Source: Balanoglossus misakiensis
Taxonomy: Eukaryota > Hemichordata
Reading direction: 5' to 3'
DNA: 64,000 nucleotides
NCBI GenBank assembly: GCA_040954595.2
Contig: CM082592.2
Span: forward strand, 6,882,001 to 6,946,000
Under the pieces are notes generated by a model, which searched no databases, was not told the origin of the DNA, and worked only from the letters and a program-made list of their open reading frames with translations. Position 1 is the first letter of the stretch; every line of letters starts with the position of its first letter. This document shows, piece by piece, positions 13,877 to 26,302 of the stretch. A program made the position numbers and the translations under genes.

Positions 13877-14513
13877 TTAAAGGGACAAAGTTGAGATTTA
13901 ATCTTGAATATTTTGATTTTATGTCATTAAATTCTGACTAACAAAATATGCTGGCAGGTGTGACGTGAATCACAGGTGCTTCATTCATGTCACACTATAT
14001 GAAAATTTTATGACGCAATTTCTTGTCCATACCGGAAATTATGACATCCGGGATTTTATATATCATGCTTATACACAGGGTACAAGAGGGGTTTTGCTGG
14101 CCCAGTTTATAAGCATGGATCATTAAGCAAGACACACAGAACATTACACTTGATTTCATCAAACAAAAGCACTTCATCAATGAAACATCAGCTGTTACTT
14201 CTGCCTATTTCTGTTTTCAATGGTTTTGTTTTGCGCATCAACGATCAGTTTCTCGTTCTACTCCCAACGACAGCCTGTGTGCATATATAAAACAACCATT
14301 GTTATTGCATACAAATGGATTTAAGTCCAGATTTGAATTCAATATACAATGCTAACAGTTAGTTCATAATACAGAAGGCATTCAACCTAAAAAATACTGT
14401 AGTCGATACACAGCAACAAAACATACAGAGAAAAAACAAACATTACAGCTAATGGAGACTGAAAACTGAAATACCCAAATTAATATCAAAAGATGGCAAC
14501 TTTGTCCCTTTAA
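13877..14513. mobile_element. 637-bp non-autonomous element with 17-bp TIRs beginning TTAAAGGGAC
   Basis: The left end is TTAAAGGGACAAAGTTG (13877-13893) and its exact complement is at 14497-14513. The TTAA at both ends could be a piggyBac-type TTAA target duplication with AGGGAC... termini. No transposase reading frame is present; the interior is AT-rich non-coding sequence. A solo end with the same first 11 bases occurs at 7802. Superfamily assignment is tentative. Confidence 0.62.
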
Positions 14514-15968
14514 CGGTCTAAATAATATGAGATGGAGAACCCTTAAATTGCAAACTTTGACCGAAAAAGACTTTTATATGATATTTTCCATAAAATCTCC
14601 AGTGAATTTTATGTACTTTGCTTTCAACCAATTCTACTAGATGCCAGGCATTGCCATCAGTAAAGTTTCACCCTCCACAGCGGGAACACCCCTCTGCAAA
14701 CTGCCATGTGGAGAATTCCTAAATTGCCCAATAACTGGAAATAGGATGTAAGAAATTACATTACCCACAATAAACAATGATCTTTTACTGCATGTATTTT
14801 GTCTCGTTATTTTTGAAAGCATTAAAAAGCTATCCACCAAGGCAAAAAAAAAATTTTCTATTTAATCCGTTTTTGGAGGTTCATTCCGAAGGTTTCTTTT
14901 ATGAAGATTGATTTGACGGATCTTTCCGTGGTAGTACGTGAGGAAAAGAAAGCGCGGAGAGAAGTCACGGAATATCGGGATTTGGGAACGGCAACATCCT
15001 GGCCACCAAATGCAGAATATATCGGGGCATTATCTGAAGCTCACAAGGTTACAACCTTTAATAAATACCAGATAATACGATTTCAAAATCTGGATCTCAT
15101 CAGTGAATCGCAGTGGAGCTCAGCATCGCCTGACCTTTCACTGCGATCATTTTATCAGCACGCTCGCCGGCCATAAATGCAATTACGCTAACTTCAATAG
15201 AATCAATTTTTGCGACTGCAGTATTGTACTCGGCATAGAAATCCCTTCTCTAATTTTTTCACCTTTTCTGATATCGATGTATGAACTAGATAAAAAAAAA
15301 ATATCTGCGGAGACCGAATTGAGGAAAATGCTCCGGAATCGTCAATGACTCGTACAGATATTCTTTTTTCAATTACAGTGTGTGCTCATTCTCCCCGACC
15401 AATCTGGAATACAATGTTTGAGATTTACGACGACATAAATCATCGAAATATGCAGCAAAAAAGATAACCGCTCGCTCACTATCCTTCTTAATAAAAAGAA
15501 CTCAAATTACCATCCAGAAATCACAGAGATCCACAAGATAGCGCCGAAACAATATTGCATTTCGATATTTTTTTCACTCTATCTCTCTCCGCTGACAGAT
15601 ATTTCCATAGATTTGCAGGTCCCGGCAAATGTCAAGCAACTGTCAGCCCTGGCAATTTTGTATAATCAATATTTCATGAGGTGCCTATGTATGACAGTCA
15701 CTGATTTCCCCCCTCCTTTCATCGGGCTGTCCAATCCGCGCCCATCGCACGCCGACACAGATAACTAGTGGCTATTGTCTTTGTACAGCCGACTACATGC
15801 AATTTCCTCCCGCAATTTCTATAGGAAATCACGGCGAGGCAAAATGGACCGACTCGGGGTGTCACATACAAAGAAACAACTAATGCAACAGTGATTGCAG
15901 CTATCTTCTATGGCGCTCTCCCGTAGCCTTGCCACTAGGGGGCCCACCTTTCCTGTTGCTTCTAGACA

Positions 15969-15971
<3 letters not shown>

Positions 15972-16019
<48 letters not shown>
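15972..16019. repeat. GA dinucleotide array, about 24 units
   Basis: Uninterrupted GA repeats, 48 bp long. The RERE-type reading frame across it is a by-product of the repeat. Confidence 0.95.
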
Positions 16020-16023
<4 letters not shown>

Positions 16024-19000
16024 AATCCAATTCCCTCTTTGTTTAATCAAACCCATTAATGTACTTAACCACCTTATTTTTTCCTGCAAGACACAAAAAC
16101 AAAACCCCCGGCAGAACCAATATACATAGAGGGTTCAATTCTCACACAAATGCATGAACAGTTCCTATGACAACCGAGAGACACACCTGAATCTTCCGAA
16201 GTAAAATCGGAAGGCCATCAGACAGGCAGAGATTTTAAAAGGGATCTCTTAACCACCGTCTGTATATTAAATCTTTCGATTGCCTTCATTTCCTTTGTTG
16301 GGGCAGTAATTTACATCGCCACAGAGCGCGAACGGAGAACAATTGCCAACATTCGATACCTTTTTCACACATCAATACAGAGCGCTGACTGAGTAAATTA
16401 AACTCTCTGGTAAACACACTGTCCCAGGTTGTTACTAAAGTCCTTTGATGAAACCTCGGTAATTTTATCTAGTGGGATGAGACCTATAAAAACAGGTATA
16501 ACACTATGCGTTTTATTAGCCATCTTATAGAAGGCATCAATCTATTTGGTGCACAAATGTCAACTTGTCAACATGCCATGTGAAACGATACAAAAGACTC
16601 TTCATCCATTTCATATATTCTCATCAACTCCTTGATTATACACCTTTTTGCAATTATTCATCATTTTTACACAAATATTGAATTTTTGCTTCGTTTCGAA
16701 ATCCACCAAGTTTACATATATTGGGGAAAAGTATTTATCATTATGGATTATTTTTAAATGGTGTTCAATTTCACTTTTTTCTATATTTTATTAAGTATTT
16801 CATCTCTGAACTAAATGCGTGTTTGCTCAATTAAACCCTTGTGTTGACAAGCACACGGCCATCCTGAGATCGCAAAAGACCACATTTTGTATCAAATTGC
16901 GACCCAAACCAAACACAAAGCCTCAATTTTCAATTTGACAGCGTCCGTCTGCTACATTTCACCCCGGGTCCTCGTGAAAAGGAGCTGAATTTGATCCGCG
17001 CAAAAAACGCTCCCCACTTCAGCGGCAGAACACGATAGCCTGTTCGTCTGACACATTAAGCCCGGATTTCACTAGCCTTTCAGCTAAGGGGGTGGAGAAA
17101 AAACTCGCAACACTCGCAAGATACGGAGTACGGTTACCGACTCGGAGAAAGCGAATCATTCGATTTGCGCAACTTGGCACCATCTGCTCTTGTCTGGCAA
17201 GCCTCTCCATGCCTGGGAGGTGTCGAAGCGCAAACGCGGCACGCACGCGCGACCCTCTACACACAGCACTTCCTTTCCACCTCATTGTTTGACATCAGAA
17301 TTTTGTATCAGCGCAACGTTCTCTGAAATCAGCGCCGGTTTCGTAATATAAAAAGCCCCCCCAGTGACACCACTGTCTCTCCACGTATTTTATGCGCAAA
17401 AATATGATCACATTTTCTCCGATAGCCTTTGAATTCCTCTCTATAAATCCTGTTTAATCTCAACTATCCTAGCAGTTCATCTCTTTGCGACACGTCGGTT
17501 GCGTATTTAAAAAAAATACGGGGGACCCGATTACACAAAAATTTAACCACCGTTTTAAAAGCTGCCATTTCCAAAACCCCAGCAGTGCTTTTTTCAAATG
17601 TAATTAGCTTTCCAGCCGAGTGAATTTTCCTTCTGCGCTCATTGTTGAATACAGAAGAGCTGTTCCGTCATCATTGAACGCAATTACTGCATATATTTTT
17701 TTTCACGTGATAATAACAGCAGCAGGCAAAAACAGAACTGCCCCGAAGACGAGAAATAATATAGCAACTAAAACCACCAGAGTTGCACACAAACGATGGA
17801 GCTTCGGGGGTTTTATTAAGGTCCATAACTGGAAAATTGACTAAATTTCCCATGATCAAAAAAAAAATTTTTACGTACTAAATAATACCAAATATACTAC
17901 GCTTTTCACAAATCTTAATGCAACCAAACATCACACCAGTGTTTGTTATTTGCAAATGCAACCAATATCGGATGGACCGTTAACTAGCTTATTTAATACT
18001 TCACACAAAAACGTAATGGGAATAATAATATTGTTCGGTTATTATTGTCAATCAATTTTTACCCACTACTGTTAGTAAATTTAACCTCAATATGGTAAAT
18101 TACTGCACTATTGCTTGATTAGATTTCTTCTTCAATTCATAAGTGAAGCAAAAAAAATCGACAATGTTCAAATGTCTTCCTAATGAAATAAGCACAAAGT
18201 CACAGGGTGAAAGGTCAAACACGCCAGGGGTCGATTTTGAGACACGGTAAATTATCCTACAATTTTTGGCTCTGTTTGTGTTTGCAATATCATACTAAAA
18301 TGTTCACATTTGGAGAAACCTGACAATTCTCATTTTGCTTGAAGGACTAGCCAGGGTTTGCCAGCAATTACAGAATGCTAAATGCGGGTGAATCTGAGAT
18401 AGCCTACGAATCTAAAAATATCAAAGAAATGTAAATTGTACTTGAGTGAAGTACAAATGAAAGTGGACTTCACTCGAGTGAAAGTGAACTTCAAGATACG
18501 TGTGCACAGCATGTCCGTAAAATTGCACCAACGCCATTAAGCAGGAGAAAGCGTTAGATATAAACTCAAATTTTCTGTGCAAACATAAATGGATGTGCTC
18601 CCAGAAACCGGTGAGTGTAGAAAATAAAAGAAAACCTGGGGCAAGAATTTCTGTGAACGTTGCTGACATCTGGTCCACCAACAGAGACTGTAAACAGATG
18701 TACACCTCAACTGTAACAGATACGCTTTTCTTTTATTTGTTTCAAATTGTTGAATTTAACCTATCAACCCCTTGTTGGAGTTCATTTGTCCGTGGATCAC
18801 AATGAAACAAACTGGATGTTTCTGCACTATCACAAAGGGGGAAGGAACATGATGGTGAACAGATGGATAGGGGCATTTCGGCATTGAAATTTAGAGGGTT
18901 AGAAAACGAGTATATTTTGACAATTTGGATTTTGGTCTTTAATTGTTGTTTAGAGCAGGAATGTATTTATTTTAAGGAAGGCCAACCAGAAGAAGTCCCA

Positions 19001-19899
19001 TTTGCAGGCTCCATTGCACACGATAGTTTTCATCGTACAAGATCAGTTGGCAACGAACACACACACACGTATATATCTACAAATGGCAGGAGTGTCAACG
19101 TGACAGCTTTCACTCTGCGCAAATGTTGCAAACAGTACTGACAAACGAGGTCCGACTTTAAACGTTGTTGACAGCCGATGAAAGGAGTAATCGGCGGCCA
19201 ACAAATTGTCAGATTAAGGTACATTTAACACTTTAGGACGGCTGAAAAAATCACTCGCATTAGCGCCGTCGCACTGGCATGCCAAACGGGAAACAGGTGG
19301 AGGGACGAGAGAAAAGGCCACAATTAGGCAAATTGACAACTGCGCCAAAACCCAATTGCGTTTTTCCTCATTCGGCACACCCTAAATCAAAATGCTCCCG
19401 GACCGCAACGGCCAAGTGCGGGTATCCACGGCAACAAAACGGTGAGAAAAACAAGATACGCTGTTCGTTACTTACTATATATCCTTTGCCGGAACTGGAG
19501 TGAGAGCTCGCCTGGAAGACAGAAACGAAGAGAGACGGAGAAAGGAAACGTTGAGATTGATTGCAGTGAAATCGCACACCGCCGCGCCGGGGTCAGGTTA
19601 CTCAAATACCTGTGCCAATCATACAAAATATCAATACTCCCAACGACCGACTCTACCTTCATAGATCTCGCAGTCTTGCTTTACACATCCACACGTGAGG
19701 AGGTCACTTCTCGCACGCACGACGCCAACAATAGAACCGGAAGTGGCCTGGTTTTACGGCAGTGATGAAATCACTCTAGGTACGCGCAGACAGCATCCTA
19801 GTGTATCGACAATTCCCTTTTGCAGCTGCGTACTAGCAGCGGTTCAAGTAAATTATCCCACCCCTTTGAGAGAGAAAAAAGGCGAGCGAGCAAACAAAC

Positions 19900-20560
19900 C
19901 ACCGCAATTATCATAATCATCTCAGCCATAAAATTAAACCGTCATTAAACAATAGAAACCCCCTTCCGTAATTACTGGCTACGGCCATTGTGTGGGTGAC
20001 GTTTAATCCTCGCGTACGTGCGAGCGATCGCAGCCGAAATTGAGTTAAATTGAAGTAATAGGGCCGCAGTGTTTCTGCCTGTCAAGCGATCGGGACTCCA
20101 CTGTTATCGGACTTTGATTGCATTTTCCAGAAAATGGCGTGACAGGATTGATTGGGGGGAGGATATTATGCTTTTCTCCCCAGACCCTTTGTGAGGTGGT
20201 AACAAGGCAATTTGTCACCAATCCTGGCCACCGTTACCTTTGAAAGCTAACCCTTTTCCCTGCTAATTGTTAATAAAACGCGGTAATATATAGATATTAA
20301 CGTTATTTACATTTTCCATTGGAAATCAATAAAAGCCATACAATGAGTTTAATCATGTCCATTTTCCATCTTTTTATTGAGTTGGGCAGGAAATAGGATT
20401 CACTGGGGATTACTATTTACATAATAGTTGCTATTTAGTTTTGATTTACATGACACATTACGGCCGTCTGTTTCCACGGCAACCAATCAAAATAATCAAT
20501 TCGGTCCCCATCAGGCTGTGAATTTGTCACAAAGTCGTCGCGGGTGCAGAGAAGTCGTAC
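19900..20560. promoter_or_regulatory. Candidate intronic regulatory segment
   Basis: A repeat-free block with GTAATTAC, TTTAATCC, TTGATTG, CTAATTG and TTAATAAAAC words. It also has a CTCGC...GCGAG inverted repeat (20009-20024) and a CCACGGCAACC X-box half (20475-20485). It looks like a conserved non-coding element by texture only. Confidence 0.27.
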
Positions 20561-22414
20561 AAGCCTGATCTTTCTCCGTTTTTTTTTCATCCCCAGCCAT
20601 TAATATTCTGTTCTATTCATCGACTGTCATTTTTCACTTTTTGCTCTCGCCGAGCCGTCCTTTTCTGTTCCCCGCGCCCACAGACACACGCGCTGACAAA
20701 AGACGAAAATCCCATGGAAAAAGGGGGAACAAAAAAAAGAACGAACACAAGAATAGACAGATCATCCTTTGTGGAGCTGTCATTTCCTGGAAATTTTGAC
20801 ATGAAATATTTACAAATTTAATAAAGGTCAATCTCGCAGGATTTGTCGATACAATGGGAAAAGCTAATGCAATCCATCTTGCTCAAAAGGCCCATTAATT
20901 TTTTAAATTGTAATTTCATGAAAATTTACAGACTGAAGGACACTGTGTGAATAAGTTCAAACAAGAGGAATCAGACGGACAAACAGATCAACGATACGCG
21001 GCCATATTGCGTCTGAAAACAATCCAAACTTGGTATTGCTGATCAATCTTTTGAAATGAAAATTGCGAGGCGGCGCATTAATAACCGGGGATAGTGTCAG
21101 ATTTGGGGCGCAACCACTGTGTTTGGAGGGGTGACTGCAGTGTACGTAGATGTACAGACACAGGCGCGCATTTCGGCGTATCGCACAATGTTCCACTCTC
21201 TGAAATGGGTTGCATATTTAAGATATATGGCAGATTGACAGGGTGAAACATGTTGCAGGAAGTATACGCAGACAAATAACACACTCTTTCAGAAAGACTG
21301 ACACGCCATTACGGGAATGTGCACAATGCACGTGCACGTGCTCACATCACGTCTTTTACACATACACACACACGCATGCATAAACACACACACAGTGCAT
21401 CTGTCAAACACACTCATGTTTTAATACCTCACAATTCACAACAACTCAAAAAGAAAGGAATGTTTTTTGTCCCACATATTTTTTCCCATTTTCACTTTTA
21501 AGCGTCAGTCTTGTCCGGCTCAAAGTGCCCAGCCACGGGCTTGCGGGAACGGAACAAAAGTGCACACATAACAAATTCAAAGTGCGGGCTCAGAGCAGTC
21601 GAAAGGGATCACTATGTCATGTTTGATAAATTCAGAGCCAGTGAACTATGGCGTCCCCCGGGAATTCAGGGTGTCTCCAAAATCTATGAACTCTTTCCAC
21701 TTGGCTACACTTCTATGAGTCGAAACCCGCCACACATACACAATGTTTCATCTCTCTTTCTTTGCAAAGCCTAAAAAGCTTAACGCGGCATTAATTGACA
21801 ATGCGGAGGCGTTTCCCCTCTGCTCTTTCTCACTCCTTTCAGCCTCGCCGGAATTTAGCTAAAGCCTGGCCGTTTCGGAATACTCAGACAAAAACGACAG
21901 CGAGAAATCTGCTGTGACATATGCGTGTGCACTACACAAACTCACGTACACTGGATGAAATGAAGTGTATGTCAATGAAACACCAAAAAATCACCACTCG
22001 CTGCACACACGGACCTCTCACTTTCAGTAGAACAACGCAGTGTGCCCTCTAACTAACACTTTTTATAAGCTTTGAGTCAATTAGAGGATTTCTACATTTT
22101 TCACTGAGTCAGACCTATACCTTTGCATGTAGTCAGACTATTTTCCTGAGTCACCAGTGAGTTTGTTGAGTCAGTGGTGTGTTATATGGGCTTTGAGGGC
22201 ACACTGGTTCTACATATCAATCTGGGCTAACGTTTGCTTGATTCAACACACACAAACACACACACACACATGAAAGACACACATACACACAGAAGAAAAA
22301 AAGTCGCTGGCCTGATGGAAGAGCACAAACAATCTCACCAAACCAACAGCACCCCAACGACGACAGACACTCCGCGAAGGAAAGGACACAATAGAGTATA
22401 AGTTTAATACTCAC

Positions 22415-22513
22415 ATCACTCAGTCTCTCCCTCGAACTGCTTCTCACGCCGTTGGTTTCTTGCGGTCTTGTGTTTTCGTCACTTGTGCACTTACCACTGT
22501 GAGGAGATCTCGT
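22415..22513 (-). CDS. AUTS2: AUTS2-family internal exon with SSSRERLSD motif (33 codons)
   Basis: This is a 99-bp phase-0 exon. The acceptor is TCTCTTGCAG before ACGAGATC, and the donor is AGTGAT before GTGAGTAT. It reads TRSPHSGKCTSDENTRPQE, then TNGVRSSSRERLSD. The terminal SSSRERLSD is identical to a conserved string in vertebrate AUTS2 (HRSSSRERLSD). As I recall, the vertebrate exon also ends directly after this D, which makes this the second most diagnostic segment in the window. The upstream half (serine, charged residues, asparagine) resembles the disordered linker that precedes the motif in vertebrates. The next vertebrate segment (SSxxSSxGxGY) is not attached here and would need its own short exon in the following 15.3-kb intron. 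Confidence 0.82.
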
Positions 22514-23550
22514 CTGCAAGAGACAAAAGAGGAGGAACGGTAAAAAACTTCAAAAACAGACGCAAGATCTTTCAAGTCGGGATTCCCGGCGAGAATAAAA
22601 GCAAAACCCGCTCTGTTTTCGGTTTCAATCAGTGTGCCTTTACAAATGTGTTCCGATCTGCTTAGCCGCAAACAATAGCACATCCTCAATAGTAAAACAA
22701 GTGCCTTCTTTTTTTAATCCGTGGCTAATGCTGGTAATCCTCAAGACATTCAGTCTTTAACGGAATCTTTCATGAAATGGCAATTTGGCAAAGACTATTG
22801 TGGCATTTCAACAGCTTTTCAAATCCCTGCTTTCATGTGGTGACATTTTTTACCCAGATTGAGAAAAAAATCAGGTTTCTTCAGCCGTTCAGAGAGCGAT
22901 CCATTTTCTCTCAGGCGATAGTATAAAAATCACCATTCGCCAACGGTAAATACTAAACTAAAATGCAATGCTTTGGTCTGTCAAGTCTACAGGTACACAA
23001 CTTCACCGCTAAGATCTGCACATTGGCGGGTCGCAAGCCACATAAAGCTAAGCCCCAGATCTCGACGATGATACCCAGAGAGGATAATAAAGAGTTTGGC
23101 CGCGGAGAGATTAAAATACAGGAGTGACCGACAACAACAACAACAGGTGGTCCCGCTCTCGTCAAGAGGTCATCAGGACCACTTCTCCCTCTCCGTAAAA
23201 AAACTGGTGCCATGATCGCGCTCGGTCATGCACACGTATGCATTCAGATGATCCCAAACACTCAGAAGGTGAAAAGAGTTACAACCTATTGTTGTCGCCT
23301 TTTTAACAGGGGGTTCTCAAAACTCGACGAGGAGAAACGTCGAAGACTTTGTAACTTGTCAAGTAGATCGTAAAGATGACTAAGCGCCACCGTAAGTTCA
23401 GGATACCATGTTCCTTTGTTTCGGGGTTTTAGTTCAAGCAACCGCCTTGGTCTGACCGTCCTCAAGTTACATTACCATGGTTTCCAAGTATCCAGCAATG
23501 ACTCACTTGATATTCATAACACACTTAATATAGAACACAAACCGTGGTAT

Positions 23551-23599
23551 AATTTGTATAGGTATAAACCGTATAATACGGATTATACCTATACAAATT
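23551..23599. repeat. 49-nt near-perfect palindrome
   Basis: Arms AATTTGTATAGGTATA and TATACCTATACAAATT flank a centre that is itself nearly self-complementary (CCGTATAATACGG). Comparing the block with its reverse complement gives only about four mismatched positions. It could form a cruciform or be the core of a foldback element. Flanking target duplications were not identified. Confidence 0.8.
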
Positions 23600-24300
23600 T
23601 AGCCATTGTTAGTGTTACCATGGAAAGTGGAGATCTAGCCAATCAGAGATTTTCACTGGGTGGCCACTTGAAAAAAAAGTGCACCATCTAAGGAGTTGTT
23701 TTAACCATATATGGGCAAATTTAATTTATATTGTATGTTTTTAATTCACAATAATTGGGAATCTAATCTTGCATATTAATGCTCATATTAGCATAATATT
23801 ATTACACCTGTCAATGCGATTAAAATTCTGTTTAATGTGGATTGTCAATTGCCCTAAGAAGAGAATTGTTTAACAAACAGTATTAAACTGTGACCGACAC
23901 AATGATCAATCAAATATGACACGCAAATTGAAATTGTTTCCCCTGACATGAGATAAAATTAGAGGAGCCAGTTTGGTTTGACTGATGGTTTAAAAAAAAA
24001 CAGGTTATATTCACCTTCTTCAAGGTAAGCCATTAAATCACGAATAAATTACACAGGTTGAACTAGTAAGAGCCCTTGAAATGAATGTATCCTGAAACGT
24101 TCCTGAACAGCACACTCACATGACAAGTGGATTTCTCCAAATGGGCCTATTGTGAAAATCGGATCATTTCCTCGTCCGACTACACAACCACGAGCGAAAA
24201 ACCAGCTAGTCACGTCGACACGCAAAACATCGCGTCATAGGTCAGATGTTCATCATCTTTAATAGCTCAGTTACCGAACTGTCGTTTTGTGGGGGGTGGG

Positions 24301-24386
24301 GATTTGGCTGATTGGTAAAATTTGTGTTTTGACTTCCTCGCTATGTGAAATCAGCACAGTAGGTCTGAGTTTGAATCCACCGAAAG
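24301..24386 (+). repeat. tRNA-like fragment, possible SINE head or tRNA pseudogene
   Basis: TGGCTGATTGG (24306-24316) matches the A-box pattern and GTTTGAATCC (24369-24378) is one substitution from a canonical B-box. They are separated by about 52 bases, which is usual for tRNA genes. The arms do not fold into a complete cloverleaf by eye, so a functional tRNA is unlikely. No second copy was noticed in the window. Confidence 0.35.
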
Positions 24387-24435
24387 TTTACACACACGCT
24401 GGTTTTCTTTTTAAGCACGGTTGGTTTATTCAATT

Positions 24436-24528
24436 TTAACCCTTTCATCCCCAGTTCCATCTTTAGAGGTCCAACCTCACCATAGAAAACAATGGGTTTG
24501 GACTAAACCATGGCGGTGAAAGGGTTAA
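24436..24528. mobile_element. 93-bp TTAA-ended MITE, copy 1
   Basis: A perfect 12-bp inverted repeat TTAACCCTTTCA / TGAAAGGGTTAA bounds a 93-bp element. TTAA followed by CCC is the classic piggyBac end structure. A second copy of the same length lies at 37040-37132, differing at about 15 of 93 positions by hand alignment. No coding capacity. A 26-bp tandem duplication starts three bases downstream. Confidence 0.66.
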
Positions 24529-24531
24529 GAC

Positions 24532-24583
24532 CAGGTATAGTTGCCATGTTATTTTTTCAGGTATAGTTGCCATGTTATTTTTT
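24532..24583. repeat. Two tandem copies of a 26-bp unit
   Basis: The unit begins CAGGTATAGTTGCCATG and ends in a T run. It is repeated exactly twice, immediately downstream of the 93-bp MITE. It is probably a local slippage or repair duplication. Confidence 0.8.
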
Positions 24584-25384
24584 TTTTCTGTCTGGGGCAC
24601 ACAGCCAGAAGCCTGTCAGCAGCCAGCCTATCTACCCCACCTTATCTTCTTTACCCTTTACACAGCAAATACACAACCATTAAAGCAAAGTACGAGATAA
24701 CCAGAGTAGCAACGGCTGAGAGCTTCTAACAAGGCGCCAATTTCAGCTGTCCAGAATGACCAGATTTATGTTATTGTAGCCATTACAGAGTTTGCACAGG
24801 TCTCCATATATTGCAAATCCCCCACACAGCTTTGCCCAATAAAAGAGATAAGCTTTTACAGCAGCCCTGGTAATATCCAATAAATGGACACTTAATTTGT
24901 TGCAGTGTCAGAAACGGCCACCGGCAAATAGGTGATGGTTTCTGCCGGTGTTTTTTGGCCGCGATCATCATCAGTCATCAAATTCAAATGCCAAGTTGCC
25001 TTTCTAGGGAGAGGCTGAAACTGGAGAGGTGGAGTATCAAACTAACAAACTGATTTATGATTTAAACGCAATCGTCCGGCCTGTTTGAGCATGACTGAAC
25101 TGAATATTAATTGGTTTTCGCGCTGAAGTGATAAAATTATGTGTCACGCTCGCTGGTCACACCCACCCTGTCCGGACAGATTTACTAATAGATGTTTTTA
25201 CAGAAACTTATTATCACATCACCCGAGAGGAACTTCAGTTTCATTTAACTTGCGACACGAAGCACCATGCCCGACTGTCGATCACTGACAGACATTTTGT
25301 ATTCTGCTGAAGTCGAAGGCACCTAGACATTTGAACACCTGGGTACAATTATTTTTTTGAACACGAAAATTATTCACAGCACAG

Positions 25385-26302
25385 CAGAGTTTCCGGTTAC
25401 GCAAAAATGTGCGTAATACACGCAATGGAAAATTTCTATACGCATATTGAACCGACAAGTGCGTCTGGCGTACGCAATGAAACTGACTCTGTTTTCGCCA
25501 TTGAAAGTTCGAGCTAACAAAAGACTCATCAAACGACCGACAAACTAGACAGCACCTTGTGCACGCTTACATGTTTTGAATAAAATTGCAACATTCCAAA
25601 CCATTTGCGCAGACGCTTGACCATGATAAAATGTAACAATTTTCGTTTAGCGCGCGTTCCAATCATCATGCCATGCGTCACGTACGTGTAATATCGATCA
25701 ACATGGCGGCAAAACAGTCAACTTTATTTTCATTTAAATTTACGTCGAAATCCTCTACTGATAATGGAAAGAAAGCCACTGAAATCGATGATTCGGAACA
25801 CCAAGAGTCAGTGGGGGATGCCCCACCAGTGAAAAAAATGCGAGAGAATGCAAAGACTGGCCACACAGAATTCAAAGATCAGTGGCTCGCCGAGTACATT
25901 TGTGTATCCGTGGTTACGGCACGACGTCGACGAAAGCGGCGGAAAAAAAGACACTCGTGCTTTTCTGTAAAGTTTGTGAAAAATATGGCAAAAAGAATGC
26001 TTTCATGCATGGTTCTCGTGATCTTCAAAAATCGGCCATCAAACGGCATATGCAAGGCACTGATCATAGAAGCGACGTCATTTGTCTCAGTAAACGTAAA
26101 ATCACGTCAATAGCTGTTTGGTCTGTTTAGAATTCTTGTTGGTTACAATGTGTGCCATTTGAAGTGTTTTGCATTATTTTGCAACAGTCTGCTAATGGTG
26201 TGATATGAATACATTGTACGCATTTAAATCACCTTCGTACGCATTTTTATTGACCTCTTGCGTATGGCATACGCTTGGGGAAAAAAACTACCGGAAACTC
26301 TG
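25385..26302 (+). mobile_element. hAT-like non-autonomous DNA transposon carrying a BED-finger ORF fragment
   Basis: The 918-bp element is bounded by 13-bp perfect terminal inverted repeats: CAGAGTTTCCGGT at the left, its complement at 26290-26302. It is flanked by a direct repeat GCACAG (25379-25384 and 26303-26308). Both subterminal regions are dense in TACGCA/TGCGTA repeats, typical of transposase binding regions in hAT elements. The CAG start and BED-finger cargo fit the hAT superfamily. The 6-bp target duplication is shorter than the usual 8 bp. Inside is only the N-terminal part of a transposase-related protein, with no catalytic or dimerisation region, so the copy cannot be autonomous. 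Confidence 0.72.
25703..26130 (+). pseudogene. Frameshifted BED/ZMYM-like zinc-finger fragment (hAT-derived)
   Basis: The frame starts MAAKQSTLFSFKFTSK; the QSTLFSF segment resembles a PCNA-interacting peptide. It continues to EFKDQWLAEY. The natural continuation (YPWLRHDVDESGGKK) is then in a different frame, after about 10 extra bases near 25897. A second shift in an A7 run (25943-25949) moves to a third frame reading TLVLFCKVCEKYGKK, then SAIKRHMQGTDH. The C-x2-C and H-x5-H ligands mark a BED/TTF-type finger of the kind found in C17orf113 and ZNF862-like hAT-derived proteins. Two frameshifts and the absence of downstream domains indicate a broken gene. Family assignment rests on recalled motif similarity. 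Confidence 0.7.

Larger units (their letters stand above)
7123..22414 (-). other. AUTS2-like intron between the 99-bp exon and the microexon, about 15.3 kb
   Basis: It contains a 637-bp inverted-end element (13.88 kb), a 30-bp minisatellite (9.49 kb), a long GA dinucleotide array (15.97 kb) and two segments with dense homeodomain, RFX and palindromic motifs (10.2-11.0 and 19.9-20.6 kb). A very short exon for the SSxxSSxGxGY block is expected somewhere here. I checked for GY codons next to a donor and found none outside the minisatellite. Confidence 0.55.

Noticed and set aside
15901-16129. Frames with RERERE or SLSLSL runs
   Set aside because: Direct translation of the GA dinucleotide array on either strand.
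23400-23470. Minus-strand LLELKPRNKGTWYPEL segment
   Set aside because: There is no credible acceptor or donor, and similarity is limited to the LKP tripeptide.
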